This document shows, in pieces, positions 1 to 8,341 of a stretch of 44,045 nt of DNA. Each line of letters opens with the position of its first letter. Position 1 is the stretch's first letter. A program made the position numbers and the translations under genes. The stretch is from an uncultured Clostridium sp. GTDB taxonomy: Bacteria; Bacillota; Clostridia; Lachnospirales; Lachnospiraceae. Under the pieces are notes generated by a model that was not told the DNA's origin, did not search any database, and saw nothing but the letters and a program-made list of their open reading frames with translations. Location of the stretch: positions 1 to 44,045 of the forward strand of contig CAMNRM010000042.1 of the NCBI GenBank assembly GCA_946553025.1, written 5' to 3'.

Positions 1-95
1 GCTTAAATCCTAGATTTTTTTTAATCTTAAGTTTTTGAAAGTGTCGAAAACCCGCTTCGGCTGCATTTTCCAATATTTTCCTTTAATAGAAATTC

Positions 96-125
96 TTGTA
101 CAATCCCCCCTCTTTATGCTACAAT
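96..125 (+). promoter_or_regulatory. sigma-A type promoter upstream of rpoN
   Basis: TTGTAC (96-101) and TACAAT (120-125) are separated by 18 bases, close to the vegetative consensus. Transcription would start near 132 and give a leader of about 200 bases before the rpoN start codon. The assignment rests on sequence match alone. Confidence 0.55.
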
Positions 126-152
126 ACATCTGTATATTTACTTTGAAGGTCC

Positions 153-238
153 GCCGCCGATTAGGCGGCATAAGTTCAGGTATTTCAAGTGCGCCCAGCT
201 TTACTTTATTTATGGTGATACACTCACTTGTGGGCGCA
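153..238 (+). promoter_or_regulatory. structured 5' leader of rpoN (two stem-loops)
   Basis: The predicted rpoN leader has a perfect 6-bp hairpin, GCCGCC-GATTA-GGCGGC (153-169). A second perfect 8-bp inverted repeat pairs TGCGCCCA (190-197) with TGGGCGCA (231-238). The flanking CAAGT (186-190) can instead pair with ACTTG (226-230), and the two pairings cannot nest, so two mutually exclusive folds exist. I do not recognise a known riboswitch class. There is no U-run that would make either stem a terminator. The remaining bases 1-95 and 239-330 show only AT-rich sequence and the rpoN ribosome binding site (AAAGGAGA). Confidence 0.4.
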
Positions 239-330
239 TGATGGTTTATTTTATTTTTCCGAACTATCTACACAGATTTTTATAAAAAACACCTAAAAAG
301 CGAAAGAAAAAGAAAGGAGATGCACAATTT

Positions 331-1734
331 ATGGAACTGACAACCACCCAGCAGCAGCGTCAGCTTCTGTCCCAGCAAATGATACAGTCCGCAGGAATCC
401 TCCAGATGACGGCCCAGGAACTTACCACCTACCTTCAGGAAATGGCCCTGGAAAACCCGGTTATGGAAATTCATGAATCCTCTGCGTCCAGAGAAAATCC
501 GGACTTTACCTCCTGCCTCCATCAGCGCTCCGTCGAAGAATATCAGTGGCTGAGTGCCTCCGACGAATCCAACCGCTATTTCTACGAACAGCAGGCGCAG
601 GACGGCGAAAATCCGATTACCTGGAAGTTTCGCAAAACCAACCAGCCGCAGACCTTAGCGGATGCACTCTGGGAACAGCTTGTTTCTATCCCCTTCCGCT
701 CCAAGGATGCAAAAACACTCAAATACATGCTGGCTTCCCTGGATTCCTGGGGTTATCTGCGTGAACCATTAGACCAAATCGGCAAAAAATTTGATCAGCC
801 CGAGGATCGGATGGAACTCCTTCTGTCCGTTCTCCAGGCGTTAGACCCGCCCGGCGTGGGGGCAAGGAGTATTTCCGAATGCCTTTTGCTCCAGCTTAAG
901 CGCCAGACGGAATGTCCCAGCCAGTTAGAATTCATCGTCACGGAATGCCTGGATCTCTTAGCGAAAAACCAGATTCCCGCCATAGCAAAAAAAGCAGGAG
1001 TTTCCGTAAAGGAAGCTTCCCGCCTCTGTCAGATTATCCGCAGCTTAAACCCCAAGCCGGGCGCTGCTTATTCCAATGAAGATATCTCCCGCTACATCCA
1101 GCCGGACGTCCTTATCGAACAAAAACACGGCGAATGTACGGTTACCCTGAACGATTCGCTTTACCCGCAGCTTTCCATCAACCAGTACTATCGGCAGCTT
1201 TCAAAAACAGCCGAGGAAGATGTCCAGAAATATCTGCTGGAAAAAATCCGTCAGGTGGACTGGATACGCACCTGCATTGCCCAGAGAAACGATACGCTTT
1301 TCCGCACAGCCGCGGCCATAGCCGAACACCAGAAAGACTTTTTTTTACAGGACGGCGGTGCGCTCAAACCCCTGCGGCTTTCCGATATCGCAGACAGCTT
1401 AGGACTTCATGAATCCACGATAAGCCGTGCCGTCCGCAATAAATATTTGCAGTGCAGCCACGGCGTTTTCCCCTTAAACTACTTTTTCTCCGGCAGCCTG
1501 TCCTCGCCCAAAGACAGTGTTTCCTCCTCCGGCAAAGAAACCGTTTCTTCCGAAGCCGCAAAAACCGCCCTGCGCAGGCTGATTGAACAGGAGGATAAGG
1601 AAAAACCCTGGAGCGACCGGATATTATCCGAAAAACTTGAAGCCCTTGGCGTGCCGATTTCCCGGCGCACCGTAGCCAAGTACCGCGAAAGCCTGGGAAT
1701 ACCCGATGCCAGCGGAAGAAAAAGCTACAGTTAA
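331..1734 (+). CDS. rpoN: RNA polymerase sigma-54 factor RpoN
   Basis: This is the alternative sigma factor that directs RNA polymerase to -24/-12 promoters and needs an AAA+ enhancer-binding activator to open the DNA. The 467-residue protein has all three family regions. The N-terminal Gln-rich activator-interacting region begins MELTTTQQQRQLLSQQMIQS, followed by the 'ALENP' signature. The central core-binding region is next. The C-terminal DNA-binding region ends with an RpoN box-like motif (SRRTVAKYRESLGIP, about residues 445-460) that reads -24 elements. The length is normal for Firmicutes. The start is supported by AAAGGAGA eight to nine bases upstream. The gene faces cca with only 21 bases between stop codons, and I see no terminator there. 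No enhancer-binding protein and no obvious -24/-12 promoter was found in the window, so its targets lie elsewhere. Confidence 0.96.
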   Translation: MELTTTQQQRQLLSQQMIQSAGILQMTAQELTTYLQEMALENPVMEIHESSASRENPDFTSCLHQRSVEEYQWLSASDESNRYFYEQQAQDGENPITWKFRKTNQPQTLADALWEQLVSIPFRSKDAKTLKYMLASLDSWGYLREPLDQIGKKFDQPEDRMELLLSVLQALDPPGVGARSISECLLLQLKRQTECPSQLEFIVTECLDLLAKNQIPAIAKKAGVSVKEASRLCQIIRSLNPKPGAAYSNEDISRYIQPDVLIEQKHGECTVTLNDSLYPQLSINQYYRQLSKTAEEDVQKYLLEKIRQVDWIRTCIAQRNDTLFRTAAAIAEHQKDFFLQDGGALKPLRLSDIADSLGLHESTISRAVRNKYLQCSHGVFPLNYFFSGSLSSPKDSVSSSGKETVSSEAAKTALRRLIEQEDKEKPWSDRILSEKLEALGVPISRRTVAKYRESLGIPDASGRKSYS

Positions 1735-1755
1735 GCGCCGCCGGTACATCATTTG

Positions 1756-2943
1756 TTACTGTTTAGGAAATACCCGCCGCAGCAAAACATCTTTCTTATT
1801 TTGCTCCGGATGTTCCAAAACCTCGTCCAGAAGCCCGGAAAGCACGGTTCCAACCTGTTTTCCGGGCTTCATGCCGCAGTTTAGTAAATCCTTCCCCGTC
1901 ACGGCCAGATCTTTAAGATAAATACAGTCCCCTGCCTGACGAATCTGTCCGGTTAATTCTTTAAGGCGTTCTGTCCCGGGACAGCCTAAAGAAGTCCGAA
2001 GGCATAAAAGCCGGTCGAAGAGTTCCGGCTCCATCTGGCTCATCGCCCGGCGGATCGCAACCTTATCTTCTGCAATTTCCCGGTGTATCCACTGCGTCAG
2101 CACTGCGGCGGCGTCAATCGTTGCATTATCCATCTTTAAGTCCTTCAGCACCGAAATCACCGCTTCCCGGTCTTCATTCTTTAAAAATGCCGACCAGCGA
2201 ACCGCTTTTTCTGCGGGAAGGGACGACGGAATACAGAGATTTTTAATGTCTGCCCGATGAAACGCCGCCGACACATAGGGGCTGATCCCCAGATCATAAA
2301 CCTCGCGGATCTGTTCCGGATGGGGGGATAAAAGAAGCTTGGTCAGTTCCACCTGCACCCGTTCCCTGCTGACCTTCATCAGATTAGGAGCAATCTTTTC
2401 AATTGCCGCCCGGGTCTTTTCCTCGATAACAAAGCCAAGCTGCGCAGAAAACCTTATCGCCCGCAATATCCTGAGTGCGTCCTCCGTAAAGCGATCCACC
2501 GGATTTCCCACACAGCGGATCACCCCTCTGTGCAGATCCTCCATGCCGCCGAAAATATCGACAATCCCGGTTTCATGACTGTAAGCCATCGCATTGACCG
2601 TAAAGTCCCTGCGGCAGAGATCCTCTTTTAAATCCGAAGTAAACGCCACGGACTTCGGGTGCCGCCCGTCTTCATATTCGCCGTCAATGCGGTAGGTCGT
2701 TACCTCATAGCCCACATGGTTTTTCATCACGGTCACTGTCCCGTGAAGAATCCCGGTATCGATGGTTCGGCGAAAGATTTCCTTTACCTGAAACGGGGAA
2801 GCCGAGGTTGTAATATCCCAGTCCCCCGGCTCCCGCCCCAAAAGGCTGTCACGGACACAGCCGCCCACGGCATAGGCTTCATATCCATAACCGGTTAATG
2901 TTTCGATAATTTCCTCTACTGCCTGCGGGACAGCAATCCTCAT
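1756..2943 (-). CDS. cca: CCA tRNA nucleotidyltransferase
   Basis: The enzyme adds or repairs the 3'-CCA end of tRNAs using CTP and ATP without a nucleic acid template. The N-terminal class II nucleotidyltransferase fold is clear: GGxxRD-type motif (AVGGCVRDSLLGR), the metal-binding DWD of GDWDITTSA, then RRDFTVNAMAY and RFTEDALRILRAIRF, the nucleotide-recognition and tRNA-binding motifs. About 395 residues is typical. The frame is open further upstream, but I chose the ATG at 2943 because GGGAGGAAAG lies just before it. The longer form would overlap proS. It starts 26 bases after the proS stop, so the two are likely co-transcribed, joining two tRNA maturation/charging functions. The tRNA-Tyr in this window lacks an encoded CCA and would be a substrate. 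Confidence 0.93.
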   Translation of the reverse strand: MRIAVPQAVEEIIETLTGYGYEAYAVGGCVRDSLLGREPGDWDITTSASPFQVKEIFRRTIDTGILHGTVTVMKNHVGYEVTTYRIDGEYEDGRHPKSVAFTSDLKEDLCRRDFTVNAMAYSHETGIVDIFGGMEDLHRGVIRCVGNPVDRFTEDALRILRAIRFSAQLGFVIEEKTRAAIEKIAPNLMKVSRERVQVELTKLLLSPHPEQIREVYDLGISPYVSAAFHRADIKNLCIPSSLPAEKAVRWSAFLKNEDREAVISVLKDLKMDNATIDAAAVLTQWIHREIAEDKVAIRRAMSQMEPELFDRLLCLRTSLGCPGTERLKELTGQIRQAGDCIYLKDLAVTGKDLLNCGMKPGKQVGTVLSGLLDEVLEHPEQNKKDVLLRRVFPKQ

Positions 2944-2969
2944 AAGCTTTCCTCCCGATGATTCGATGA

Positions 2970-4403
2970 TTAATAAGCCTTGCCCCAGTAAACCATCTTC
3001 TTGGCCGGCTTCCCGCAGCACACGCAGGTCGGGGCAATCTCTTCCTGTTCAAACGGCATACAGCGGGAGGTCGCTCCTGCCTCCTCTTTAATCTTCTCCT
3101 CACAGGCCAGATCTCCGCACCACATCGCCTTAACAAAGCCCGGCTTTTCATTCACTGTCTTTACAAAGCTGTCCCAGTCCGCGGCAATATAGGTGTGCGA
3201 ATCCCTGTGTGCCCTTGCCCTTTCAAGCATATCGTTCTGGATGACATCCAGCATCCTGCCAACCTCTTCTTCCAGATGCTCCAGAGCTACAATCGTCTTT
3301 TCATGTGTATCCCTGCGCACGAGCACGGCCTGGTTCGCTTCCATATCCTTCGGCCCGATTTCCACACGAAGCGGAATTCCCCGCATCTCACACTCGCTGA
3401 ACTTCCATCCCGGACTCTTCTCGGAATCGTCAACCTTAACCCTGAACGCAGACAGCTTCTCCTTCAGTTCCCGTGCCTTATCCAGCACGCCCTCCTTCTG
3501 CTGCTGAATCGGAATAATAATCACCTGCGTCGGCGATATCCTCGGCGGCAGCACCAGGCCGTTATCGTCGCCGTGCACCATAATTAACGCACCGATAATT
3601 CGGGTAGAAAGTCCCCAGGAGGTCTGATGAACATATTTTAAGGTATTGTCCTTATCGGCAAACTGAATTTCAAAAGCCCTGGCAAAGCCGTCGCCGAAGT
3701 TGTGGCTGGTGCCGGACTGAAGAGCCTTTCCGTCGTGCATCAGCGCTTCGATCGTGTAGGTGGATTCCGCACCGGCAAACTTCTCCTTATCCGTCTTCTG
3801 CCCCTTAATTACCGGAATCGCCAAAACCTCCTCGCAGAAATCCGCATAGACGTTTAACATCTGGATGGTTCTCTCCTCGGCTTCTTCGGCAGTTGCATGA
3901 GCGGTATGACCCTCCTGCCATAAAAACTCACGGGAGCGGAGGAAGGGCCTGGTTGTCTTTTCCCAGCGGACAACCGAACACCACTGATTGTACACCCTGG
4001 GCAGATCGCGGTAGGAATGAATATCCCCGGCATAAAAATCACAGAACAGGGTTTCCGAGGTCGGCCTTACGCAGAGCCTCTCCTGAAGGGGTTCTAACCC
4101 GCCGTGTGTTACCCAGGCAACCTCCGGCGCAAACCCTTCCACATGATCCTTTTCTTTCTGTAAAAGTCCCTCCGGAATAAACATGGGCATGTAGACATTC
4201 TGTACCCCGACTTCTTTAAAGCGGCGATCCAGTTCATGCTGAATATTCTCCCAGATAGCATAACCCGCAGGCTTAATCACCATACAGCCCTTTACGCTTG
4301 CATAGTCGCATAACTCCGCCTTTTTTACCACATCCGTATACCACTGGGCAAAATCCACATCCATGGATGTAATTGCCTCCACCATCTTCTTTTCCTTTGC
4401 CAT
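2970..4403 (-). CDS. proS: prolyl-tRNA synthetase, archaeal/eukaryote-type (ProS type 3)
   Basis: This class II synthetase charges tRNA-Pro with proline. The 477-residue form starting [22 protein letters not shown] belongs to the short archaeal/eukaryote-like class found in some Clostridia, not the longer bacterial type with an editing insertion. Visible class II motifs include [12 protein letters not shown], the motif 2 region with [24 protein letters not shown], and [22 protein letters not shown]. The C-terminal extension carries paired cysteines (CGDLACEE and [10 protein letters not shown]) that would bind zinc, and it ends in Tyr as expected of this class. The upstream frame is open, but the ATG at 4403 has GGAAG before it and matches the family start. 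It lies 55 bases downstream of the PTS gene. No T-box leader is visible. Confidence 0.95.
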   Translation of the reverse strand: MAKEKKMVEAITSMDVDFAQWYTDVVKKAELCDYASVKGCMVIKPAGYAIWENIQHELDRRFKEVGVQNVYMPMFIPEGLLQKEKDHVEGFAPEVAWVTHGGLEPLQERLCVRPTSETLFCDFYAGDIHSYRDLPRVYNQWCSVVRWEKTTRPFLRSREFLWQEGHTAHATAEEAEERTIQMLNVYADFCEEVLAIPVIKGQKTDKEKFAGAESTYTIEALMHDGKALQSGTSHNFGDGFARAFEIQFADKDNTLKYVHQTSWGLSTRIIGALIMVHGDDNGLVLPPRISPTQVIIIPIQQQKEGVLDKARELKEKLSAFRVKVDDSEKSPGWKFSECEMRGIPLRVEIGPKDMEANQAVLVRRDTHEKTIVALEHLEEEVGRMLDVIQNDMLERARAHRDSHTYIAADWDSFVKTVNEKPGFVKAMWCGDLACEEKIKEEAGATSRCMPFEQEEIAPTCVCCGKPAKKMVYWGKAY

Positions 4404-4458
4404 AATCTGTCTTCCTTTCTGATTTTGTACTCTCTTGTCCTGTTCTTTTATTTTATCC

Positions 4459-4998
4459 CTATTTTCTGCAGGCCAGCAAATCTTCCATCTCCTTCTTTTT
4501 CCCATAGCCCAAAACCCTGATTCTCGGGAATAAATAGACGTTGGACACTAATACGGCTACGGTTGTATTATACCCGGCTGCTTCAATCTTTTCCCGGTCA
4601 AACGCTAACAATGGCTGACCGGCTTTCACCTTCTCTCCCGCCTTTACAAACGCCGTAAGGAAAGCCCCGTTCAGTTCTACCGTATTTATCCCCACATGGA
4701 TCAGAACTTCTACGCCGCCCTCGTCGCTGGTCAGCCCGACGGCGTGCCTGGTTTCAAAAAGCGCCGACACTTCTCCGTCAAAGGGTGCCAGAACGGTTTC
4801 TTTCTCCGGCTTTATGCCCACGCCCGGCCCAAGCATCCCATAGGCAAAGGTGACATCCGGAATCTCGGTCAGAGGAATAACCTCCCCCTCTACCGGACAG
4901 GCCACCCGATATATCCGCTCCGGTTCCGAAAGTTCGGACTCTGCTCCAAACTCTTCCCACGCATCCCATTTTTCTGCTTTCTTTCCTTCTTCTTTCAA
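4459..4998 (-). CDS. PTS glucose-type IIA component (EIIA-Glc/Crr-like)
   Basis: This is a phosphocarrier that accepts phosphate from HPr on a histidine and passes it to a sugar-specific IIB domain. It may also act as a regulatory signal, as Crr does. The PTS_EIIA_1 fold is recognisable from [20 protein letters not shown] and [16 protein letters not shown]; the His in the latter is the expected phosphorylated residue and the His in RHAVG is its partner. It is a stand-alone IIA protein with no IIB or IIC in the window, so its partner permease is elsewhere. Start choice is uncertain: the frame opens with a TTG at 5037, but a TTG at 4998 is preceded by AGAAAGGGGG at good spacing, and I prefer it. 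It sits downstream of the terminator of the sugar operon and upstream of proS. Confidence 0.85.
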   Translation of the reverse strand: MKEEGKKAEKWDAWEEFGAESELSEPERIYRVACPVEGEVIPLTEIPDVTFAYGMLGPGVGIKPEKETVLAPFDGEVSALFETRHAVGLTSDEGGVEVLIHVGINTVELNGAFLTAFVKAGEKVKAGQPLLAFDREKIEAAGYNTTVAVLVSNVYLFPRIRVLGYGKKKEMEDLLACRK

Positions 4999-5086
4999 GT
5001 GATCAAGCCCCCTTTCTCCAACCAAAGTTACGGGCAATGCAAAATCCCAATAGCGCTGGGCGTTCCTAACAGATTAAATTCAGGTT

Positions 5087-5114
5087 AAAAAAAGGAAGAT
5101 CCGGGAAATCTTCC
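5087..5114 (-). terminator. intrinsic terminator of the GH13-LacI operon
   Basis: Reading the minus strand, a perfect 7-bp stem (GGAAGAT with ATCTTCC, 5094-5114 on the plus strand) is followed at once by seven U residues (5087-5093). It lies 38 bases past the stop codon of the LacI-type gene. Confidence 0.85.
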
Positions 5115-5151
5115 CTCTCTTCCTTCATCATAATCGAATTCTTCTCAGGAA

Positions 5152-6147
5152 TCAAGCAAATTCTTCATTTGTCGTTCCTCTGCGGACAATCTCATAGCCC
5201 AGCATCATATGGCGCAGGTGCTGGCGCTTGCCGTCTACCATGGAAAGCAGCATCTGCGCCGCCTCTAAGCCGCTGGTGCGGTAGTAAAACTTTGCGGTCG
5301 TCAGCTTCGGGTCCACAATCTCCGTCATCTGATTGCTGCCCACACTGCACACCTTGATATCTTCCGGAATCCGTTTGCCGATTTCCTTTAAGTACATCAC
5401 AGCCCCCACGGCAAGGCTTGCCGTAGCACAGAATACACCGTCCAGATCCGGTTTTTTCAGCAGAAGCTCTTTCATCTTCTCCTGGCCGGACTCGATGGTA
5501 AACCCGGCTTCAAGCGCCGGAATTTCTTCACTGTTTAAACCTCGCTCTTCCAGAGCGGCCTTTACTCCGCGGGTTCGTTCGGCTCCCACAGCCCTGTCCC
5601 TGTCCGTCACATAAAGACATCCCGGATGTGTGCAGCCGGACTCTAAAAGCACGCCCATCATATCCTTTGCCGCATGAAAATCGTCATGGTAAACACAGTC
5701 ATATTCTGCCACAAGCTGGCCCACAATCACCACGGGAACCTTCAGACCTTTAAGCAAATCAACATGCTTTTTGGAAACCAGAGAAGCGATGTAAATCACC
5801 CCGTCAATCTGGCTGGTTCCAAACATCTCCAGGTAATCCAGTTCCTGCTTCGGATCATTGTCCGTATTGGCAAGGAGCAGGTGATAGCCGCGCTCATAGA
5901 GGACTGCACTGATACCGCTGACAATCCGGGCCACCGTACTCGAACTGATATTCGGCACAATCACCCCAATCTGATAACTCTTTTTTGTCCGGAGAGTCCG
6001 GGCATATTCAGAAGGAACATACCCGGTTTCTTCAATGATTTCTTTAATTTTTTTCCGCTTTTCCTCGCTTAAGCTTCCCCCGTTCAAATACCGGGAAATC
6101 GCGGCACTTGAAACCCCCGCCATCTTTGCGATTTCACTGATTGTCAT
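5152..6147 (-). CDS. LacI-family transcriptional regulator
   Basis: This repressor is 331 residues, the normal family length. The N-terminal LacI-type helix-turn-helix is explicit (ISEIAKMAGVSSAAISRYLNGG, residues 3-24) with the hinge helix region YVPSEYARTLRTKKS. The rest is a periplasmic-binding-protein-like effector domain starting IGVIVPNISSSTVARIVSGI. The ATG has GAGGAAG just upstream. It is the second gene after the GH13 enzyme (86-base gap) and the operon ends in a terminator. The palindrome at 8118-8133 fits the LacI/CcpA operator class, so I infer that the protein represses its own operon and responds to a sugar such as sucrose or a glucan product. The effector cannot be read from sequence. 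Confidence 0.92.
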   Translation of the reverse strand: MTISEIAKMAGVSSAAISRYLNGGSLSEEKRKKIKEIIEETGYVPSEYARTLRTKKSYQIGVIVPNISSSTVARIVSGISAVLYERGYHLLLANTDNDPKQELDYLEMFGTSQIDGVIYIASLVSKKHVDLLKGLKVPVVIVGQLVAEYDCVYHDDFHAAKDMMGVLLESGCTHPGCLYVTDRDRAVGAERTRGVKAALEERGLNSEEIPALEAGFTIESGQEKMKELLLKKPDLDGVFCATASLAVGAVMYLKEIGKRIPEDIKVCSVGSNQMTEIVDPKLTTAKFYYRTSGLEAAQMLLSMVDGKRQHLRHMMLGYEIVRRGTTNEEFA

Positions 6148-6232
6148 TTTTCTTCCTCGTCACTGCGCAATCTCGCTGCCAATCCTTTTATTTCCCTGAT
6201 AAACGCCTGCGTCCGGCCCTTTTCGCGTCAAA

Positions 6233-8089
6233 TTAAAGCCCGCTTCCAAATTTCTTATATAACCACCAGATTCCGTAAGCGGGAATCTGTACGCCCTTGG
6301 CTTCCATCACGGCTCCAGTCAGAAGATCCGTGTATTCGCCGTCGTCCTCATTAATCCAGGCCACCTTATCCTGCCCGCTGAAGTTAAACAGGGCAATCAG
6401 CTTCTCCCCGTTCAGCCAGCGGCCAACGCCAAGGATGGCGTCGTCCCAGGTATCTAAGGTCCACACGTCCGCCTGCCCGTCAAATACCTTATACTTTGCG
6501 CGGATTTCCTCCATCATGCCCAGGGTTTCAAAGATCTGGTTCTGAATCGTTCCCTTTTCCCTGCGTTCCTCGGCGCGATCCCACTGGAAGCGTCCCCGGT
6601 GAATATAGCGGGAATCCTGGCACTTATCCGGATCTTCATGGTAGGAATAATCATTTAACTGGCCAATCTCGTCGCCGCTGTAAAGCACCGGAATTCCCGA
6701 CTGAACAAACATATAGCCGTGAAGCATAATATCAAAGCGGACGGCCTGCTCCAGGGCACCTTCATTCTGCTCCCAGGAAGCTTTCTCGATACCGCACAGA
6801 GAAGCCGTTGTCCCGCAGAGCCGGGCATCGCCGGAGGTCGGATCGGAATTATACAGTTCCCCGCGTCCAAAGGCTCCCGGATACTGACCGGTAAGAAAAT
6901 CGTTCAGATACTTTTTATGCGGAACTTCCAGGCAGTCAAACTGCTTTAAGTAATCATAGTCCAGACCCCAGCCGATATCGTCATGGCAGCGCAGATAATT
7001 TAAAAATACATATTCTTTCGGCAGCCTGCTTACGATGTCCATCTGGCGGCGCAGAAGCCTTACATCGGCCGTCGCCACCGTGTGCCAGGTGCTGGCCATG
7101 GTCGTTACATTATAAAGCATATGGCACTCCGGCTTTTCCACAGAACCAAAGTAAGGAACTACCTTGGAAGGCTCCATAACCACCTCACCCAGAAGAATAA
7201 CCGCCGGACACACAATCTCACAGATCATACGCATCATCCGCACGATATTATGAACCTCCGGGAGGTTGCGGCAGTTTGTTCCCAAAACCTTCCAGATATA
7301 GGGTACTGCATCGATACGGATAATGTCAATACCTTTATTGGTAAGATTTAACATATTGTAGACCATTTCATTAAAAACGGTCGGATTCCAGTAGTTTAAG
7401 TCCCACTGGTACGGATAAAAAGTAGTCATCACAAACTTATTCATATCCGCAAGCCAGGTGAAATTTCCCGGTGCCGTCGTGGGGAATACCTGGGGAACCG
7501 TCTTTTCAAACTGTGCAGGAAGATCATAATTATCATAAAAATAATACCGCCGCATATACTCCGGATCGCCCTGTCTTGCCCGTCTTGCCCATTCATGATC
7601 CTCGGAGGTATGGTTCATTACAAAATCCAGGCAGATACTGATTCCCTCTTCACGGCAGCAATCCGCCAGATCCTCTAAATCCTCCATGGTTCCTAATTCC
7701 GGCTGCACCCTGCGGAAATCGGCAACCGCATAGCCCCCGTCATTTCTGCCCTTGGGCGACTCTAAAAGAGGCATCAGATGAAGATAATTCACATTACATG
7801 ATTTGATATAGTCCAGCTTTTCTTCTACGCCCTTTAAATTCCCGGCAAAGGCGTCCACGTACATCATCATTCCTAAAAGATCATTTTTCTTATACCAGTC
7901 CGGATGCTTTTCCCTCTTCCGATCCAGCTTCTTTAAGTCAGCCTTCCGGTTCTTATACCACTCCCAGAGCTGATCGCACAGCTCTTCAAACGCATCCATC
8001 CGGTTCTGATAAAGTTCACAGTACAACCACTTTAATTCGTCATAGTGTCTGGCAAAGCGCTGCTCAAATTCCTTGGTCTTTTTTTCCAT
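6233..8089 (-). CDS. GH13 amylosucrase-like / alpha-amylase family enzyme
   Basis: This is a retaining alpha-glucan-active enzyme of glycoside hydrolase family 13. Region I is DFVMNH (155-160). The nucleophile Asp is in IDIIRIDAVPYIWK (D260). The acid/base Glu is in LLGEVVMEP (E302). The transition-state Asp is in LRCHDDIGWG (about 369-374). The CHDDIGW form and the helical N-terminal extension are typical of amylosucrases and sucrose hydrolases (GH13_4), and the 618-residue length fits. No signal peptide is seen, so it should act in the cytoplasm, for example splitting sucrose or building and trimming glucan. It is the first gene of an operon with the LacI regulator and has its own promoter and operator. 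Amylosucrase versus sucrose hydrolase or other amylase activity cannot be decided from sequence. Confidence 0.88.
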   Translation of the reverse strand: MEKKTKEFEQRFARHYDELKWLYCELYQNRMDAFEELCDQLWEWYKNRKADLKKLDRKREKHPDWYKKNDLLGMMMYVDAFAGNLKGVEEKLDYIKSCNVNYLHLMPLLESPKGRNDGGYAVADFRRVQPELGTMEDLEDLADCCREEGISICLDFVMNHTSEDHEWARRARQGDPEYMRRYYFYDNYDLPAQFEKTVPQVFPTTAPGNFTWLADMNKFVMTTFYPYQWDLNYWNPTVFNEMVYNMLNLTNKGIDIIRIDAVPYIWKVLGTNCRNLPEVHNIVRMMRMICEIVCPAVILLGEVVMEPSKVVPYFGSVEKPECHMLYNVTTMASTWHTVATADVRLLRRQMDIVSRLPKEYVFLNYLRCHDDIGWGLDYDYLKQFDCLEVPHKKYLNDFLTGQYPGAFGRGELYNSDPTSGDARLCGTTASLCGIEKASWEQNEGALEQAVRFDIMLHGYMFVQSGIPVLYSGDEIGQLNDYSYHEDPDKCQDSRYIHRGRFQWDRAEERREKGTIQNQIFETLGMMEEIRAKYKVFDGQADVWTLDTWDDAILGVGRWLNGEKLIALFNFSGQDKVAWINEDDGEYTDLLTGAVMEAKGVQIPAYGIWWLYKKFGSGL

Positions 8090-8117
8090 GCCTTAATCTC
8101 CCCTGCTTCCTGTTTTA

Positions 8118-8133
8118 TTGTAATCGATTTCAA
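8118..8133. promoter_or_regulatory. LacI/cre-type operator palindrome
   Basis: TTGTAATCGATTTCAA is a 16-bp near-perfect palindrome around a central CG. It also satisfies the catabolite-responsive element pattern (TGNAANCGNNNNCA). It covers the predicted transcription start of the GH13-LacI operon, so a bound repressor would block initiation. Either the neighbouring LacI-type protein or CcpA could bind it. Confidence 0.7.
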
Positions 8134-8138
8134 CAAAA

Positions 8139-8166
8139 ATTATAACACACCTAAAAAGAAACTCAA
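8139..8166 (-). promoter_or_regulatory. sigma-A promoter of the GH13-LacI operon
   Basis: On the minus strand TTGAGT (8166-8161) is followed after 16 bases by a perfect TATAAT (8144-8139). The start would fall near 8132, inside the operator palindrome. Confidence 0.65.
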
Positions 8167-8180
8167 TATCCGAACTCAAC

Positions 8181-8217
8181 AAAAGGACAGGAAAAATTTG
8201 TGCAAATTCTCCTGTCC
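8181..8217 (-). terminator. intrinsic terminator downstream of the SPFH gene
   Basis: A perfect 8-bp stem, GGACAGGA with TCCTGTCC (8185-8192 and 8210-8217), is extended by AAATTTG/CAAATTT pairing and followed on the minus strand by UUUU. It is 125 bases past the SPFH stop codon. The bases in between (8218-8341) show nothing else that I can assign. Confidence 0.75.
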
Positions 8218-8341
8218 CTTACGGCATTTCACTATTATTTCTATTTTTTACGGTCAATCCAGTGCCTATCTTTGGTGGGTTTTTGGTATTCTGCATGATT
8301 TCTGCCCGGCCTGTAAAAGTACAGGAAACTCTGCGGCTGCC

